From NCBI GenBank assembly GCA_015665265.1, contig JADFAM010000071.1, forward strand, positions 1 through 42,638: 42,638 nucleotides of DNA. The letters run 5' to 3'. Positions 24,154-32,828 of the stretch are shown piece by piece (within the stretch, counting starts at the first letter, position 1; each line of letters begins with the position of its first letter). Source of the stretch: Flavobacterium sp. GTDB lineage: Bacteria > Bacteroidota > Bacteroidia > Flavobacteriales > Flavobacteriaceae. The notes below the pieces were generated by a model. That model worked only from the letters and a program-made list of their open reading frames with translations. It ran no database searches and was not told the DNA's origin. The translations under genes and the position numbers were made by a program.

Positions 24154-24786
24154 ATGAAAAAAATAATGATGACAGTAGTAATTATTTCTACTGTTTTGTT
24201 CTCTTGTAAAGGAGAAAAGAAAGAAAAAATTGTTGTTAAAGAAGAAGTTAAAGTTGAAGAAACCACTATTGTAAATAATGTAGATTTAACTTCCTCTGTA
24301 ATGACATGGAAAGGAACAAAACCAACAGGTTCTCATAATGGAACAGTTTCTTTTACAAGTGGAGGTATGGTTGTTGAAAATGGTGTCTTAAAAGAAGGTG
24401 AGTTTGTCATAGATATGAGTACTATAAAAAACCTTGACATGGCTGGTAGTAAAGGTGCTGGTAAGCTTGAAAAACACTTAAAAGCACCAGATTTTTTTGA
24501 TGTTGCTCTATATCCTACCTCAAAATTTGTAATTACCTCAGTACTAGAAGTTGAAGGTAGTATGGCAGTAACAGGAAACTTAACTATTAAAGATGTAACC
24601 AAAAGTATCACAATACCTGCATCTGTTTCAACAGTAGAGGGTATAACAACATTAAAAAGTGAATTATTTAATATAGATCGTGCAGACTTTAATGTAAAAT
24701 ACGGTTCAAAAAGATGGATTGAAGGCTTAAAAGACAAATTTATTGACGATCTCGTAGAGATGTCTTTTATTGTTGTAACAAAATAA
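24154..24786 (+). CDS. YceI-family lipoprotein
   Basis: The 210-residue protein has a lipoprotein signal (lipobox VLFSC, lipidated Cys at about residue 18), then a Lys/Glu-rich linker of about 25 residues. A YceI lipocalin-like barrel begins at about residue 45 (SSVMTWKGTKPTGSHNGTVSF) and contains FVIDMSTI, KLEKHLKAPDFFDVALYPTSKF and GNLTIKDVTKSITIP. YceI proteins bind long isoprenoid-type lipids in a hydrophobic cavity; cargo here is unknown. The tiny CDGSH-like gene starts 18 nt downstream and shares the final terminator. Confidence 0.93.
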   Translation: MKKIMMTVVIISTVLFSCKGEKKEKIVVKEEVKVEETTIVNNVDLTSSVMTWKGTKPTGSHNGTVSFTSGGMVVENGVLKEGEFVIDMSTIKNLDMAGSKGAGKLEKHLKAPDFFDVALYPTSKFVITSVLEVEGSMAVTGNLTIKDVTKSITIPASVSTVEGITTLKSELFNIDRADFNVKYGSKRWIEGLKDKFIDDLVEMSFIVVTK

Positions 24787-24804
24787 TAATAAAAACCATT
24801 ACAT

Positions 24805-24897
24805 ATGAAAACTTTAAAAATTGATAGACCAAAATGTGGTTGTGGAAACACATCAGACTCACAAGGATTTTGTGACGGATCACATTCAAACAAGTAA
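24805..24897 (+). CDS. 30-residue CDGSH-type iron-sulfur protein
   Basis: This very short ORF (ATG 24805, TAA 24895-24897) encodes a Lys-rich start, MKTLKIDRPK, followed by CGCGNTSDSQGFCDGSH and a four-residue tail. The three Cys and one His (Cys11, Cys13, Cys23, His27) match the C-x-C...C-D-G-(S/A/T)-H ligand set of CDGSH [2Fe-2S] proteins. The spacing between the second and third Cys is nine residues instead of eight and the conserved Pro is missing. Its position, 18 nt after the YceI gene and 3 nt before a terminator, supports a real translated gene. An isolated single motif would have to dimerise to resemble known CDGSH folds. Confidence 0.75.
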   Translation: MKTLKIDRPKCGCGNTSDSQGFCDGSHSNK

Positions 24898-24900
24898 CCA

Positions 24901-24930
24901 AAAGCCCAAAACTATGTTTTGGGCTTTTTT
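24901..24930. terminator. Bidirectional terminator
   Basis: AAAGCCCAAAAC (24901-24912), TAT loop and GTTTTGGGCTTT (24916-24927), with T on the right and A on the left, form a 12-bp stem. It ends the YceI/CDGSH unit on the plus strand and the lrp-like gene (stop at 24932) on the minus strand. Confidence 0.93.
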
Positions 24931-24931
24931 A

Positions 24932-25390
24932 TTATACTTGAATTTCAGTTGTACTCTTAACCTGTTCTATGCTAAAGGTACTATGCGTACTCCCAATATG
25001 CTTAATGGTAGTAAGTTTAGTAACCATAAATTCACGATACTCTTTCATATCAGACACATGAATTTTTATGATATAATCATAATCTCCACTCACATGAAAA
25101 CACTCAGAAACTTCATCTAATTTTAAAATTTCTTTTTCAAAATTTGACAAGAATTCTTTAGAGTGCTGCAGTAGTTTTATATGGCAAAAAATAAGAAATG
25201 ATTTGTTAATTTTTTCCTTGTCTATTATCGCTACATATTTTTTTATAACACCTTCTTTTTCTAATTTCTTTATTCTTTCATATACAGCTGTTACCGATAG
25301 ATTTAATTGTAAAGAAAGCTGTTTACTCGTTTTTTTACTGTCATTTTGAAGCAGACTAATTAATTTTTTATCAATATGGTCTAATTTCAT
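24932..25390 (-). CDS. Lrp/AsnC-family transcriptional regulator
   Basis: The 152-residue regulator has an N-terminal winged helix-turn-helix (about residues 5-60: IDKKLISLLQNDSKKTSKQL, then LSVTAVYERIKKLEKEGVIKKY). A C-terminal RAM/AsnC ligand-binding, octamerising domain (about 68-145) includes VSECFHVSGDYDYIIKIHV. Such proteins usually sense an amino acid and often regulate a divergent neighbour. Here the divergent neighbour, 192 nt away, is a sulfur-amino-acid lyase-family gene, so methionine or a related amino acid is the natural guess for the ligand. Not provable from sequence. Confidence 0.93.
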   Translation of the reverse strand: MKLDHIDKKLISLLQNDSKKTSKQLSLQLNLSVTAVYERIKKLEKEGVIKKYVAIIDKEKINKSFLIFCHIKLLQHSKEFLSNFEKEILKLDEVSECFHVSGDYDYIIKIHVSDMKEYREFMVTKLTTIKHIGSTHSTFSIEQVKSTTEIQV

Positions 25391-25534
25391 TTGTATGTCT
25401 TTTTATTAGATTTTATTTTAAAAAATATAAAGCGAAAAATTTTCTAAATAATTCAATTAATATATAAAATTAAAGATTTTTTATTTATTATTAATGTTTT
25501 TTAATTAAAAATAATCTGTTATTGTGTTTGATAG

Positions 25535-25565
25535 TTGATAAATTATCTATTTATAATTAAATTTG
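25535..25565 (+). promoter_or_regulatory. Promoter of the gamma-lyase-family gene
   Basis: TTG (25535-25537), 20 nt, TAAATTTG (25558-25565): an exact Bacteroidota promoter, placing the start near 25572, about 11 nt before ATG 25583. It lies in the 192-nt divergent region shared with the Lrp gene, where an Lrp operator would be expected. I see no clear palindrome of that class. Confidence 0.7.
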
Positions 25566-25582
25566 ATAAAAATACTTCAGAT

Positions 25583-26806
25583 ATGAGTTTCAATCCAGCA
25601 GACAATATTCAAGATCTTCAAAACTTTGGAGAGTTTGGAGGTGTAAACCCTTCTATTTCAGATTCATCAACCTATACTTTTATGGCAGCCAAAACAATGG
25701 CTGATACTTTTGAAGGGAATACAGACGGTTGTCATTTGTATTCTCGTCATACCACACCAAGTAATTTATGTTTAGGGGAAGCACTCGCTGCTATGGAAGG
25801 CACAGAAACAGCCAATGTATCTGCTTCAGGAATGGGGGCTATCACTCCAGTATTATTGCAATTATGTGGCGCAGATGATCATATTGTGTCCAGTAGAACT
25901 ATTTATGGAGGTACCTATGCATTTTTAAAGAACTTTACACCTAGGTTGTCCATTCAAACCTCATTTGTTGATATCACAAATTTAGAAATAGTGGAGGCTT
26001 CAATTACTGAAAATACCAAGGTTTTATACTGTGAATCTGTGAGTAACCCTTTATTAGAGGTAGCCGATATTAAAGAATTAGCTGCATTAGCAAAAAAGTA
26101 TTCGTTAACGCTGGTCGTAGACAATACCTTTTCACCATTGTCTATTTCTCCTATTCAATTAGGAGCAGATGTTGTGGTGCATAGTCTAACAAAATTTATT
26201 AATGGTTCTTCAGACGCAGTAGGTGGTGTTGTTTGTGGAAGTCAAGAATTTATAGATCAATTAAGAAGTGTCATAGATGGTGCTTGCATGCTTTTGGGAT
26301 CTACCATGGATAGCCTTCGTGCTTCCTCAATTTTAAAGAATTTAAGAACACTTCATATTCGTATGAAGCAGCACAGTTATAATGCTTCTTATTTAGCCAA
26401 TAAGTTTGAAGCTGATGGTATAAAAACAGTATATCCTGGTCTAGAATCGCATCCATCGCATCAATTATTTACCTCTATGATGAATACTGAATATGGATAC
26501 GGAGGAATGTTAACTATAGATGCAGGTTCTCTAGAAAAAGCCAATGCACTCATGGAAGCTATGCAACATAACAACGTTGGTTATTTAGCAGTAAGTTTAG
26601 GTTTTTATAAAACATTATTTTCTGCTCCAGGAACTTCTACTTCTTCAGAAATTCCTGAAGAAGAACAAGTAGAAATGGGTTTATCAGATGGTTTAATTCG
26701 TTTTTCAATAGGCTTAGATAACAATATCGAAAGAACGTATCAGACCATAAAAAAGTGCATGAAAGAGGTTGGGGTTTTAACTAGTGAATCTTTAGTTTCA
26801 AATTAA
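25583..26806 (+). CDS. Cys/Met metabolism PLP enzyme (methionine gamma-lyase-like)
   Basis: The 407-residue enzyme of the trans-sulfuration family uses pyridoxal phosphate. Landmarks are the Tyr-Ser-Arg of YSRHTTPS (phosphate-binding Tyr/Arg from the partner subunit), SASGMGAITPVLL, VVDNTFSP with the pyridine-binding Asp, and the Schiff-base lysine Lys204 in SLTKFINGSSDAVGG. The position of the methionine gamma-lyase Cys116 (YGC in the Pseudomonas enzyme) is Gly110 (YGGT), so methionine gamma-lyase, cystathionine gamma-lyase or gamma-synthase all remain possible. The start is ATG 25583; a longer TTG frame would begin in the promoter. It is paired divergently with an Lrp regulator and overlaps the convergent YdjM-like gene by 4 nt. 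Confidence 0.88.
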   Translation: MSFNPADNIQDLQNFGEFGGVNPSISDSSTYTFMAAKTMADTFEGNTDGCHLYSRHTTPSNLCLGEALAAMEGTETANVSASGMGAITPVLLQLCGADDHIVSSRTIYGGTYAFLKNFTPRLSIQTSFVDITNLEIVEASITENTKVLYCESVSNPLLEVADIKELAALAKKYSLTLVVDNTFSPLSISPIQLGADVVVHSLTKFINGSSDAVGGVVCGSQEFIDQLRSVIDGACMLLGSTMDSLRASSILKNLRTLHIRMKQHSYNASYLANKFEADGIKTVYPGLESHPSHQLFTSMMNTEYGYGGMLTIDAGSLEKANALMEAMQHNNVGYLAVSLGFYKTLFSAPGTSTSSEIPEEEQVEMGLSDGLIRFSIGLDNNIERTYQTIKKCMKEVGVLTSESLVSN

Positions 26807-27840
26807 AAATCTCTAAAAGCTCTGTAGAATAATTCTTTAGATAATTTTTTCATGTTGCTATCTTTAAATCTTTCTTCTGAAAGACTTTTTGTATTCCATC
26901 TTTTTCCTTCTTTGATTAATTTAAAACTAAATAGAGAAGATGTTGAATCTTTTTGATCAAGTAATGGGTAGCGTAAATCTTTATAAATAACTTGATTGTT
27001 GTTTAAAGAACTTAACGTGTAAAATTCATTACTAAACCATCGTAATGTTCTTATGTCTGGATGATTAACATCCACAAGAGTATGGTTCTTAGGAATATTT
27101 ATAAAGTTGGTAGGTCTTGTGTTGTTATCAAAAATTGAATAAAAAGCCATCGTGTAATTTTTATCAGTTTCTGCAACTGCGTACCATAAAACATTGTTTA
27201 AAATTGTGGGTTGTGCGCTAAATTTTGAATAGTTAATGTTCGCTTTCTGAAAAGACTTTTTAAAAGTTTGATCTACATATATTTTATTACCAATGGTAAA
27301 GATCATATATGCAGAGCTAAGATAAAGGCCAGCTTTTGTCCATCTTCTTCGTGTAGGGTTTTTCCGATTAAAAAACATGGCAATAATTATACAAAGTAGA
27401 AAGGGAAGGGTGTATAGTGGATCTGCTACAGCAATGTTATTAAAAGCAACTCTATAATCTGAAAAGGGTAAAAATAATTGTGTTCCATAAGGAGTGAAAC
27501 TATCGAGAATTGGGTGGGTAAAAATAGATAAAAAGAACAACCAGATCCAATCTTTTAAGTTAGTTGTTCCTTTTCTTTTAGGCCCATAATCGTAGGCTTT
27601 TGAACTTATAAAGCCAAAGATAAAGGCTCCTAAAATTGCAAAAATAATAGAATGCATAAATCCTCTATGAAAAGCTAGGCTGTCAATTTCATTGGAATAA
27701 TAAAGACTCCCAATAAGTACATCTAAGTCTGGAATTGTACCACCAATAGCCCCAAAGAGAATGGCTTTATTTCCTATTTTCTTTCCTAAAGCTATTTCGC
27801 CACAAGCAGCTCCTAAAACAATCTGAGTAATTGAATCCAT
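26803..27840 (-). CDS. YdjM-family membrane-bound metal-dependent hydrolase-like protein
   Basis: The 345-residue protein begins MDSITQIVLGAACGEIALGKK, the typical start of the YdjM (LexA-binding inner-membrane protein) family. This is followed by GGTIPDLDVLIG and FHRGFMHSIIFAILGA, where the Asp/His residues are the putative metal ligands, and THPILDSFTPYG near residue 110. Four or so transmembrane segments fill the first 190 residues; the C-terminal half is soluble. ATG 27840 is chosen because the family begins exactly there. Its stop overlaps the lyase gene's stop in a shared TTAA. Confidence 0.85.
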   Translation of the reverse strand: MDSITQIVLGAACGEIALGKKIGNKAILFGAIGGTIPDLDVLIGSLYYSNEIDSLAFHRGFMHSIIFAILGAFIFGFISSKAYDYGPKRKGTTNLKDWIWLFFLSIFTHPILDSFTPYGTQLFLPFSDYRVAFNNIAVADPLYTLPFLLCIIIAMFFNRKNPTRRRWTKAGLYLSSAYMIFTIGNKIYVDQTFKKSFQKANINYSKFSAQPTILNNVLWYAVAETDKNYTMAFYSIFDNNTRPTNFINIPKNHTLVDVNHPDIRTLRWFSNEFYTLSSLNNNQVIYKDLRYPLLDQKDSTSSLFSFKLIKEGKRWNTKSLSEERFKDSNMKKLSKELFYRAFRDF

Positions 27841-27918
27841 GGATGCAAATGTAACCAACTCATTTCACTTGCATAGCTTCTTCTAAAATCGTAACATTAC
27901 AAAACAAAAACTGAAAAT

Positions 27919-29403
27919 ATGCAAGACCAAGAAAATCTTTCAGAGATAAAAATACAAGACCAAAAAATTATGGAGAATAGCGAGCTTTCAATTTTTGAGG
28001 CTATGATTCCTATCATCATTTTAGTAGGGCTGTTGGCCTATAATGTTTTTATTTTTGGAGATGATTCATTAAGTGGTTCAAACCAGTTTATATTATTAAT
28101 AGGAGGAGCCGTAGCAGTAATAGTAGGTTTTAGAAATAAGGTTTCTTTTTCTAGAATGATGGATGAGGTTGCAGAGAATGTTAAGTCTACCTCTAGTGCT
28201 ATATTTATTCTATTAATGGTAGGAGCATTAGCAGGTACCTGGCTGGTCAGTGGAATTATACCTACAATGATCTATTATGGATTACAGATTTTAAACCCCA
28301 CAATTTTCTTACCAGCATGTTTAATTATTTGTGCGGTTATTTCTGTAGCAACCGGAAGTTCTTGGACTACTTCTGCAACGGTTGGCATTGCGTTAATTGG
28401 AATTGCGGGTGCTTTAGATATTTCTCTAGGAATGACAGCAGGAGCTGTTTTATCTGGTGCTTATTTTGGAGATAAAATGTCACCAATGTCAGATACAACG
28501 AACTTAGCTCCAGCAATGGCAGGAACAGATTTATTCACACATATAAAGTATATGTCTTACACTACAGTTCCTACATTTATAGTCACTCTAATTATTTTTA
28601 TTATCATAGGACTCACACTTTCTGTTAATGGTGATGCAGATACTTCAGCGATGCTGGCAGATATTGATAAGGCTTTTAATATTAATCCTTGGTTATTTTT
28701 AGTGCCAGTTATGGTAATTGGTCTTATTATAAAAAAAACACCTCCCTTAATAGCTTTGCTAGCAGGAACTCTTTTAGCGGCAATTTTCGCCTTATTTTTT
28801 CAGCCACAAATTATTATGAATATTGCAGGTGCAACTGAATTAACATTTAACTCAGCCTACAAAGGATTGATGACTGCAATAACTGTAGATACGGCTATAG
28901 CAACAGACAATGAAATTTTAGCAAAGTTGTTTACAGCTGGAGGTATGGCAAAAATGATGGGAACGATCTGGCTTATTTTATGTGCCATGGTTTTTGGAGG
29001 AATTATGGATGCCATTGGAGCTTTGGCAAAGATTAGTAGCTTTATGTTACAACTTTTTGATTCTGTTTTTGGGTTATTTGCCAGCACAGTATGTACATGT
29101 ATTGGATTAAATTTTACCGCTTCAGATCAATATTTGGCGATAGTAGTGCCAGGTAAAATGTATTCTAAAGCTTTTAAAGAAAAAGGCTTGGCTCCTGAAA
29201 ACTTAAGTAGGACCCTAGAAGATTCTGGAACAGTTACTTCAGTATTAATACCCTGGAATACCTGCGGGGCTTATCATTCTGGTGTATTAGGAGTAAGTGT
29301 TGGAGAGTATTTTATTTATGCAATTTTTAATTGGTTATCACCATTTACAACGTTATTGTTTGCTGCATTCAGAATTAAAATTAGGCAGTTAGCAGCTAAA
29401 TAA
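27919..29403 (+). CDS. nhaC: NhaC-family Na+/H+ antiporter
   Basis: The 494-residue polytopic protein of the NhaC type has a charged, Asp/Glu/Gln-rich N-terminal tail of about 25 residues, then roughly 11 helices. Family landmarks include ATGSSWTTSATVGIA near 150, GAYFGDKMSPMSDTTNLAPA near 190 and GLNFTASDQYLAIVVPGKM near 400. It ends with DSGTVTSVLIPWNTCGAYHS in the last helical region. It would exchange sodium for protons, as expected in a marine bacterium, although some NhaC relatives carry organic ions. It is divergent from the YdjM-like gene (78 nt) and nearly abuts the convergent porin gene (3 nt). Confidence 0.9.
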   Translation: MQDQENLSEIKIQDQKIMENSELSIFEAMIPIIILVGLLAYNVFIFGDDSLSGSNQFILLIGGAVAVIVGFRNKVSFSRMMDEVAENVKSTSSAIFILLMVGALAGTWLVSGIIPTMIYYGLQILNPTIFLPACLIICAVISVATGSSWTTSATVGIALIGIAGALDISLGMTAGAVLSGAYFGDKMSPMSDTTNLAPAMAGTDLFTHIKYMSYTTVPTFIVTLIIFIIIGLTLSVNGDADTSAMLADIDKAFNINPWLFLVPVMVIGLIIKKTPPLIALLAGTLLAAIFALFFQPQIIMNIAGATELTFNSAYKGLMTAITVDTAIATDNEILAKLFTAGGMAKMMGTIWLILCAMVFGGIMDAIGALAKISSFMLQLFDSVFGLFASTVCTCIGLNFTASDQYLAIVVPGKMYSKAFKEKGLAPENLSRTLEDSGTVTSVLIPWNTCGAYHSGVLGVSVGEYFIYAIFNWLSPFTTLLFAAFRIKIRQLAAK

Positions 29404-29406
29404 TAG

Positions 29407-31377
29407 TTAAATAAACCAATTCCACACCAGTCCAAATCTTATGGTGAAATCTCTGTAAGGATAATTTGGAGCAGAGAAATAATTTCTAGTTCCAAAGTCA
29501 GAAAGTGCATTGTCTACTCTAAAGAAAATTCGAGTTCTTCTAATTTGTGCATTAAAAAAGACATCTACTGAAGGAAATCCAATTTCTTCAGAATTTTGAA
29601 GTGTAAATTCTGCTAATAATGGATTATAAGCATTTGCCTTGTAGGATGTAAAATAGTTAAAGGTAGCACCAATTTGAACCTGCATAGGTTTTCCTTTAAA
29701 CCAATAATCTCTGTAATATAAAGTATTTCTAGTAACTAGTTCTGGAACTCTAAAAACCGAAGATCCACCACTAACATTTTGATACATAATGGTGTTATCT
29801 AAAGCAAATCTTTTGTAAGCAAATTCCTTATTAACTTTCACTTTTAGATACGTAATATTGTCTACATATTGTTTTGGTTTGTTGTCTTCACCAAAATATG
29901 TATAGTTTTCAATATTAGTTAGATGTATGTTAGTGCTTAACCACTTAGAGTCAAATTGAAATCCTAGGTCTTGTGTTCTTATGTTTTCAAAATCATTTTC
30001 CCAATTATATTCGTCATAGGTGCTTTGATGAAGTAAGAAATTATAATTTGGAGATTTAGAATTTAAAAGAACACTGGCTTTAATGCTAAATAAACTGTCT
30101 TTTTTGTACGATAAATTTCCTTGAAGATTGGTTCCTGCAAGTCTCGCTGATCCTGGAGTTATTTCACCAGTAGCATCTAATTGAAATTTACTCACTTTAG
30201 CTTTCCAGTCTGCCCCAAAAGACGCACCACTACCCTGTAACTTTCGTTTGGTTATTCCGCTAGTTTGATTAATAATTTTATCATACCCATAGGAATAATT
30301 CATGATACTAGATTTTACCCTAAAAGTTCCTAAAATGTATTTAGAATTAAATTCTAAGAAGAATTGATTTTTTAGAAAAGAGTTTTTAACTACATCTCTA
30401 ATTTCTCCTGAAAAATTAGTGTTTCCTAAAAAATTTGTAGATGAATTTTGTAAGAATTCATACCCTTTTTTACTACTTTCAAAAACATGACCTATTTTAA
30501 GGTTCGTAAAATCTTTTTGGTTCACAGAGTCTTTAGAGGCAAGTAGTTGATAGTCTTGTTCTAGGTAAATTCTTGAAGTTTTTAAGAGATTCTCTGTGTC
30601 AATTAAATTTACATCTAGCCTGGCTCTGTCTGAAAAATTAGGGTCATTTTCAAGAAAAGCAACTAACGATTCGTTTGTTAGACCACCACTTTCCTCATTT
30701 AAAACATCTTGAGTAGAAATATGTCCTCTGATAGCATACTCACCCTTTTTAGTTTCATAATGAAAGGTAGTTCTAAAATTACCCTGACTTACCAGAGACG
30801 CTCTATATTTCCCCAGGGAACGTAATCCTGTATAAGCAATCGAAACATTTAATCTTCTCGAAAAATTTAAGGTAAAAAAAGAATCTAAAAATCTACCTTG
30901 CTCTAGGGTAGTTAAAAACATAATCTCAGATGTGGTAGTAGGAACCTCAAAGTAATTTATGTCTTCAACTTCTTTGTAGGAGAACTGTTTTGCAGAAAAA
31001 CCTATATCTGGTGTATTGCTAATTCTATCAAAATCATATGTTAAGCGATTAAAAGTTTGACCAATATTGTGAAAAGGCAACAAACCAAAATTATCTTTTC
31101 TTAAAAAATTAAATTTATAGTGTTTATTGATATTGAGAGTTGTATCAATAAATGTAGTGTCGTTAAAGTATGAAAAAATCTTATAATCGGTGTAGAAGGT
31201 TTTAGCACTTAATTTAATTTTTTTTGTACCACTATTATCTTGAGAAATACTATCATTAAGAATAAAATTACTTTTATCCTTCATTCTCCTTTGTTTATCT
31301 AGAGACTTTAATTTTTGACCAAATGCATGCGTAGTTGAAAGGCTAATTAGAAAAAGGAAGTAAATAATTCTTTTCAT
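29407..31377 (-). CDS. Putative porin, outer-membrane beta-barrel
   Basis: The 656-residue protein has a Sec signal peptide (cleavage near AFGQ). A 60-residue polar stretch is followed by a long series of amphipathic strands rich in Asn, Tyr, Phe and Lys, ending in YPYRDFTIRFGLVWNWFI with a terminal aromatic-hydrophobic-Phe/Ile strand. Size and pattern match the flavobacterial 'putative porin' family. No specificity is evident. A good promoter lies just upstream. The gene sits divergent from rnhB, with no functional link apparent. Confidence 0.82.
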   Translation of the reverse strand: MKRIIYFLFLISLSTTHAFGQKLKSLDKQRRMKDKSNFILNDSISQDNSGTKKIKLSAKTFYTDYKIFSYFNDTTFIDTTLNINKHYKFNFLRKDNFGLLPFHNIGQTFNRLTYDFDRISNTPDIGFSAKQFSYKEVEDINYFEVPTTTSEIMFLTTLEQGRFLDSFFTLNFSRRLNVSIAYTGLRSLGKYRASLVSQGNFRTTFHYETKKGEYAIRGHISTQDVLNEESGGLTNESLVAFLENDPNFSDRARLDVNLIDTENLLKTSRIYLEQDYQLLASKDSVNQKDFTNLKIGHVFESSKKGYEFLQNSSTNFLGNTNFSGEIRDVVKNSFLKNQFFLEFNSKYILGTFRVKSSIMNYSYGYDKIINQTSGITKRKLQGSGASFGADWKAKVSKFQLDATGEITPGSARLAGTNLQGNLSYKKDSLFSIKASVLLNSKSPNYNFLLHQSTYDEYNWENDFENIRTQDLGFQFDSKWLSTNIHLTNIENYTYFGEDNKPKQYVDNITYLKVKVNKEFAYKRFALDNTIMYQNVSGGSSVFRVPELVTRNTLYYRDYWFKGKPMQVQIGATFNYFTSYKANAYNPLLAEFTLQNSEEIGFPSVDVFFNAQIRRTRIFFRVDNALSDFGTRNYFSAPNYPYRDFTIRFGLVWNWFI

Positions 31378-31396
31378 TGAAAAATCTTCTGCAAAA

Positions 31397-31429
31397 CAAA
31401 AGTAAACTTTTAAATGGAAAAGAATTCAA
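31397..31429 (-). promoter_or_regulatory. Promoter of the putative porin gene
   Basis: On the minus strand TTG (31429-31427), 22 nt, TACTTTTG (31404-31397) match the Bacteroidota promoter consensus. The start would be about 10 nt upstream of the ATG at 31377. Confidence 0.6.
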
Positions 31430-31462
31430 ATAATTATCTTGAAAAAATGTTAATTTGGCAGT

Positions 31463-32062
31463 ATGTTAAAAAATAATTTTAGTGGGTTTCAATTAGAGGT
31501 TGGAACAGATGAGGCTGGAAGGGGTTGTTTATCCGGTCCAGTGGTAGCTGCAGCTGTTATTTTACCTACTAATTTTAAGCATGAATTATTAAACGACTCT
31601 AAACAATTATCAGAATCTAAAAGAAATATACTTCGTCCTATCATAGAAAAAGAAGCCTTATCGTATGGTGTTTCTTTTGTTCATCACAATGAAGTAGATC
31701 AACTGAATGTGCTAAAAGCATCAATTACGGGTATGCACCGTTCTATTCGCAACATGAAAATTGTTCCTGAATATATTATTGTAGATGGAAATAAATTTAG
31801 AGAGTATTGCAACATTCCATACCAAACTATTGTAAAAGGAGATGCTAAATATATGAGTATAGCAGCTGCTTCAGTTTTGGCAAAAACTTATAGAGATGAT
31901 TTTATGAAAAAAATTCATAAAGAATTTCCAGTTTACAATTGGAAAAAAAATAAGGGATACCCGACAAAGGAGCATAGAAAAGCAATACAAGAACACGGAA
32001 TTACAAAGTATCACAGGAAAACATTTAAACTGTTGCCCTCTCAATTAAAATTAGAGATTTAA
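31463..32062 (+). CDS. rnhB: Ribonuclease HII
   Basis: The 199-residue enzyme removes RNA primers and single ribonucleotides from DNA. The catalytic acidic pair lies in [20 protein letters not shown] at about residues 17-36, another Asp in [13 protein letters not shown], and the later acidic ligand in YIIVDGNKF near 110. [21 protein letters not shown] near 130-150 and the GYPTKEH segment complete the family pattern. Normal length. It is convergent with lipB, the coding regions overlapping by 12 nt. Confidence 0.96.
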   Translation: MLKNNFSGFQLEVGTDEAGRGCLSGPVVAAAVILPTNFKHELLNDSKQLSESKRNILRPIIEKEALSYGVSFVHHNEVDQLNVLKASITGMHRSIRNMKIVPEYIIVDGNKFREYCNIPYQTIVKGDAKYMSIAAASVLAKTYRDDFMKKIHKEFPVYNWKKNKGYPTKEHRKAIQEHGITKYHRKTFKLLPSQLKLEI

Positions 32063-32764
32063 CTCAAATTTTTCAATTTCAAAGAGTGCTTTAAAATGAA
32101 TAAGTATTTTTTCCTTTACTTCACTTAATTCAATTTTTCTTCCAAGCTCAACTTCTAAAGATGTGACTGCTTTTCCTCTAATGCCACAGGGTATAATATG
32201 GTCAAAATATCCAAGATTAGTATTAACATTTAAGGCAAAGCCATGCATAGTTACCCAGCGACTACTTCGAATACCCATTGCACAAATTTTTCTTGCAAAC
32301 GGTGTTCCTGTATCAATCCAAACCCCAGTTTCTCCATCACTTCTTTCTCCTTTAATTCCATACTCGGCAATCGTCTTAATAATTACTTCTTCAAGAAGCC
32401 TAAGGTATTTATGTATATCTGTGAAAAAATTTTCAAGATCTAAGATTGGATATCCTACAATTTGACCAGGACCATGATAGGTAATATCTCCACCTCGATT
32501 TATTTTGTAGTAGGTAGCCTCTTTTTCTTTTAGTTGTTGTTCGTTAATCAATAGGTTGTTTAGGTTACCACTTTTACCTAAAGTATATACATTAGGATGC
32601 TCAACAAAAAGAAAATAATTTTTTGTAGGATTTTTGGTTCTGTTTTTTCTGTTTTGTTTTTTTATATCGATGATACTGTTTAGTAAGGAAGTTTGGTATT
32701 CCCAGATATCTTTATAATCCTTGAGTCCAAGGTCTTTTAAAAGTATTTTTCTGTTAGTTTTCAT
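32051..32764 (-). CDS. lipB: Lipoyl(octanoyl) transferase
   Basis: The 237-residue enzyme transfers octanoyl groups from acyl carrier protein to lipoyl domains, the first step of lipoic acid synthesis. Present are [18 protein letters not shown] near residue 94, the catalytic Lys in [33 protein letters not shown] with the acyl-carrying Cys, and [12 protein letters not shown]. No lipA is seen within the window. Full length. The 3' end overlaps rnhB by 12 nt on the opposite strand. Confidence 0.95.
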   Translation of the reverse strand: MKTNRKILLKDLGLKDYKDIWEYQTSLLNSIIDIKKQNRKNRTKNPTKNYFLFVEHPNVYTLGKSGNLNNLLINEQQLKEKEATYYKINRGGDITYHGPGQIVGYPILDLENFFTDIHKYLRLLEEVIIKTIAEYGIKGERSDGETGVWIDTGTPFARKICAMGIRSSRWVTMHGFALNVNTNLGYFDHIIPCGIRGKAVTSLEVELGRKIELSEVKEKILIHFKALFEIEKFELNL

Positions 32765-32828
32765 CTACGGTAAAGGTAATTATTTATTATATTTACCCTA
32801 TCCTCTTACAAGTTAAAATTCTTAAACC

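Noticed and set aside
24821..25120. Plus-strand ORF of 99 codons
   Set aside because: Out of frame with the CDGSH ORF, runs through the bidirectional terminator and into the 3' end of the Lrp gene; a shadow frame.
25535..25582. Longer N-terminus of the gamma-lyase-family enzyme from TTG 25535
   Set aside because: That TTG is the -33 element of a consensus promoter and the start of transcription would lie downstream of it.
25391..25582. Possible SAM or other sulfur riboswitch upstream of the lyase-family gene
   Set aside because: The predicted 5' leader is only about 11 nt, too short for any riboswitch, and no conserved helices were seen.
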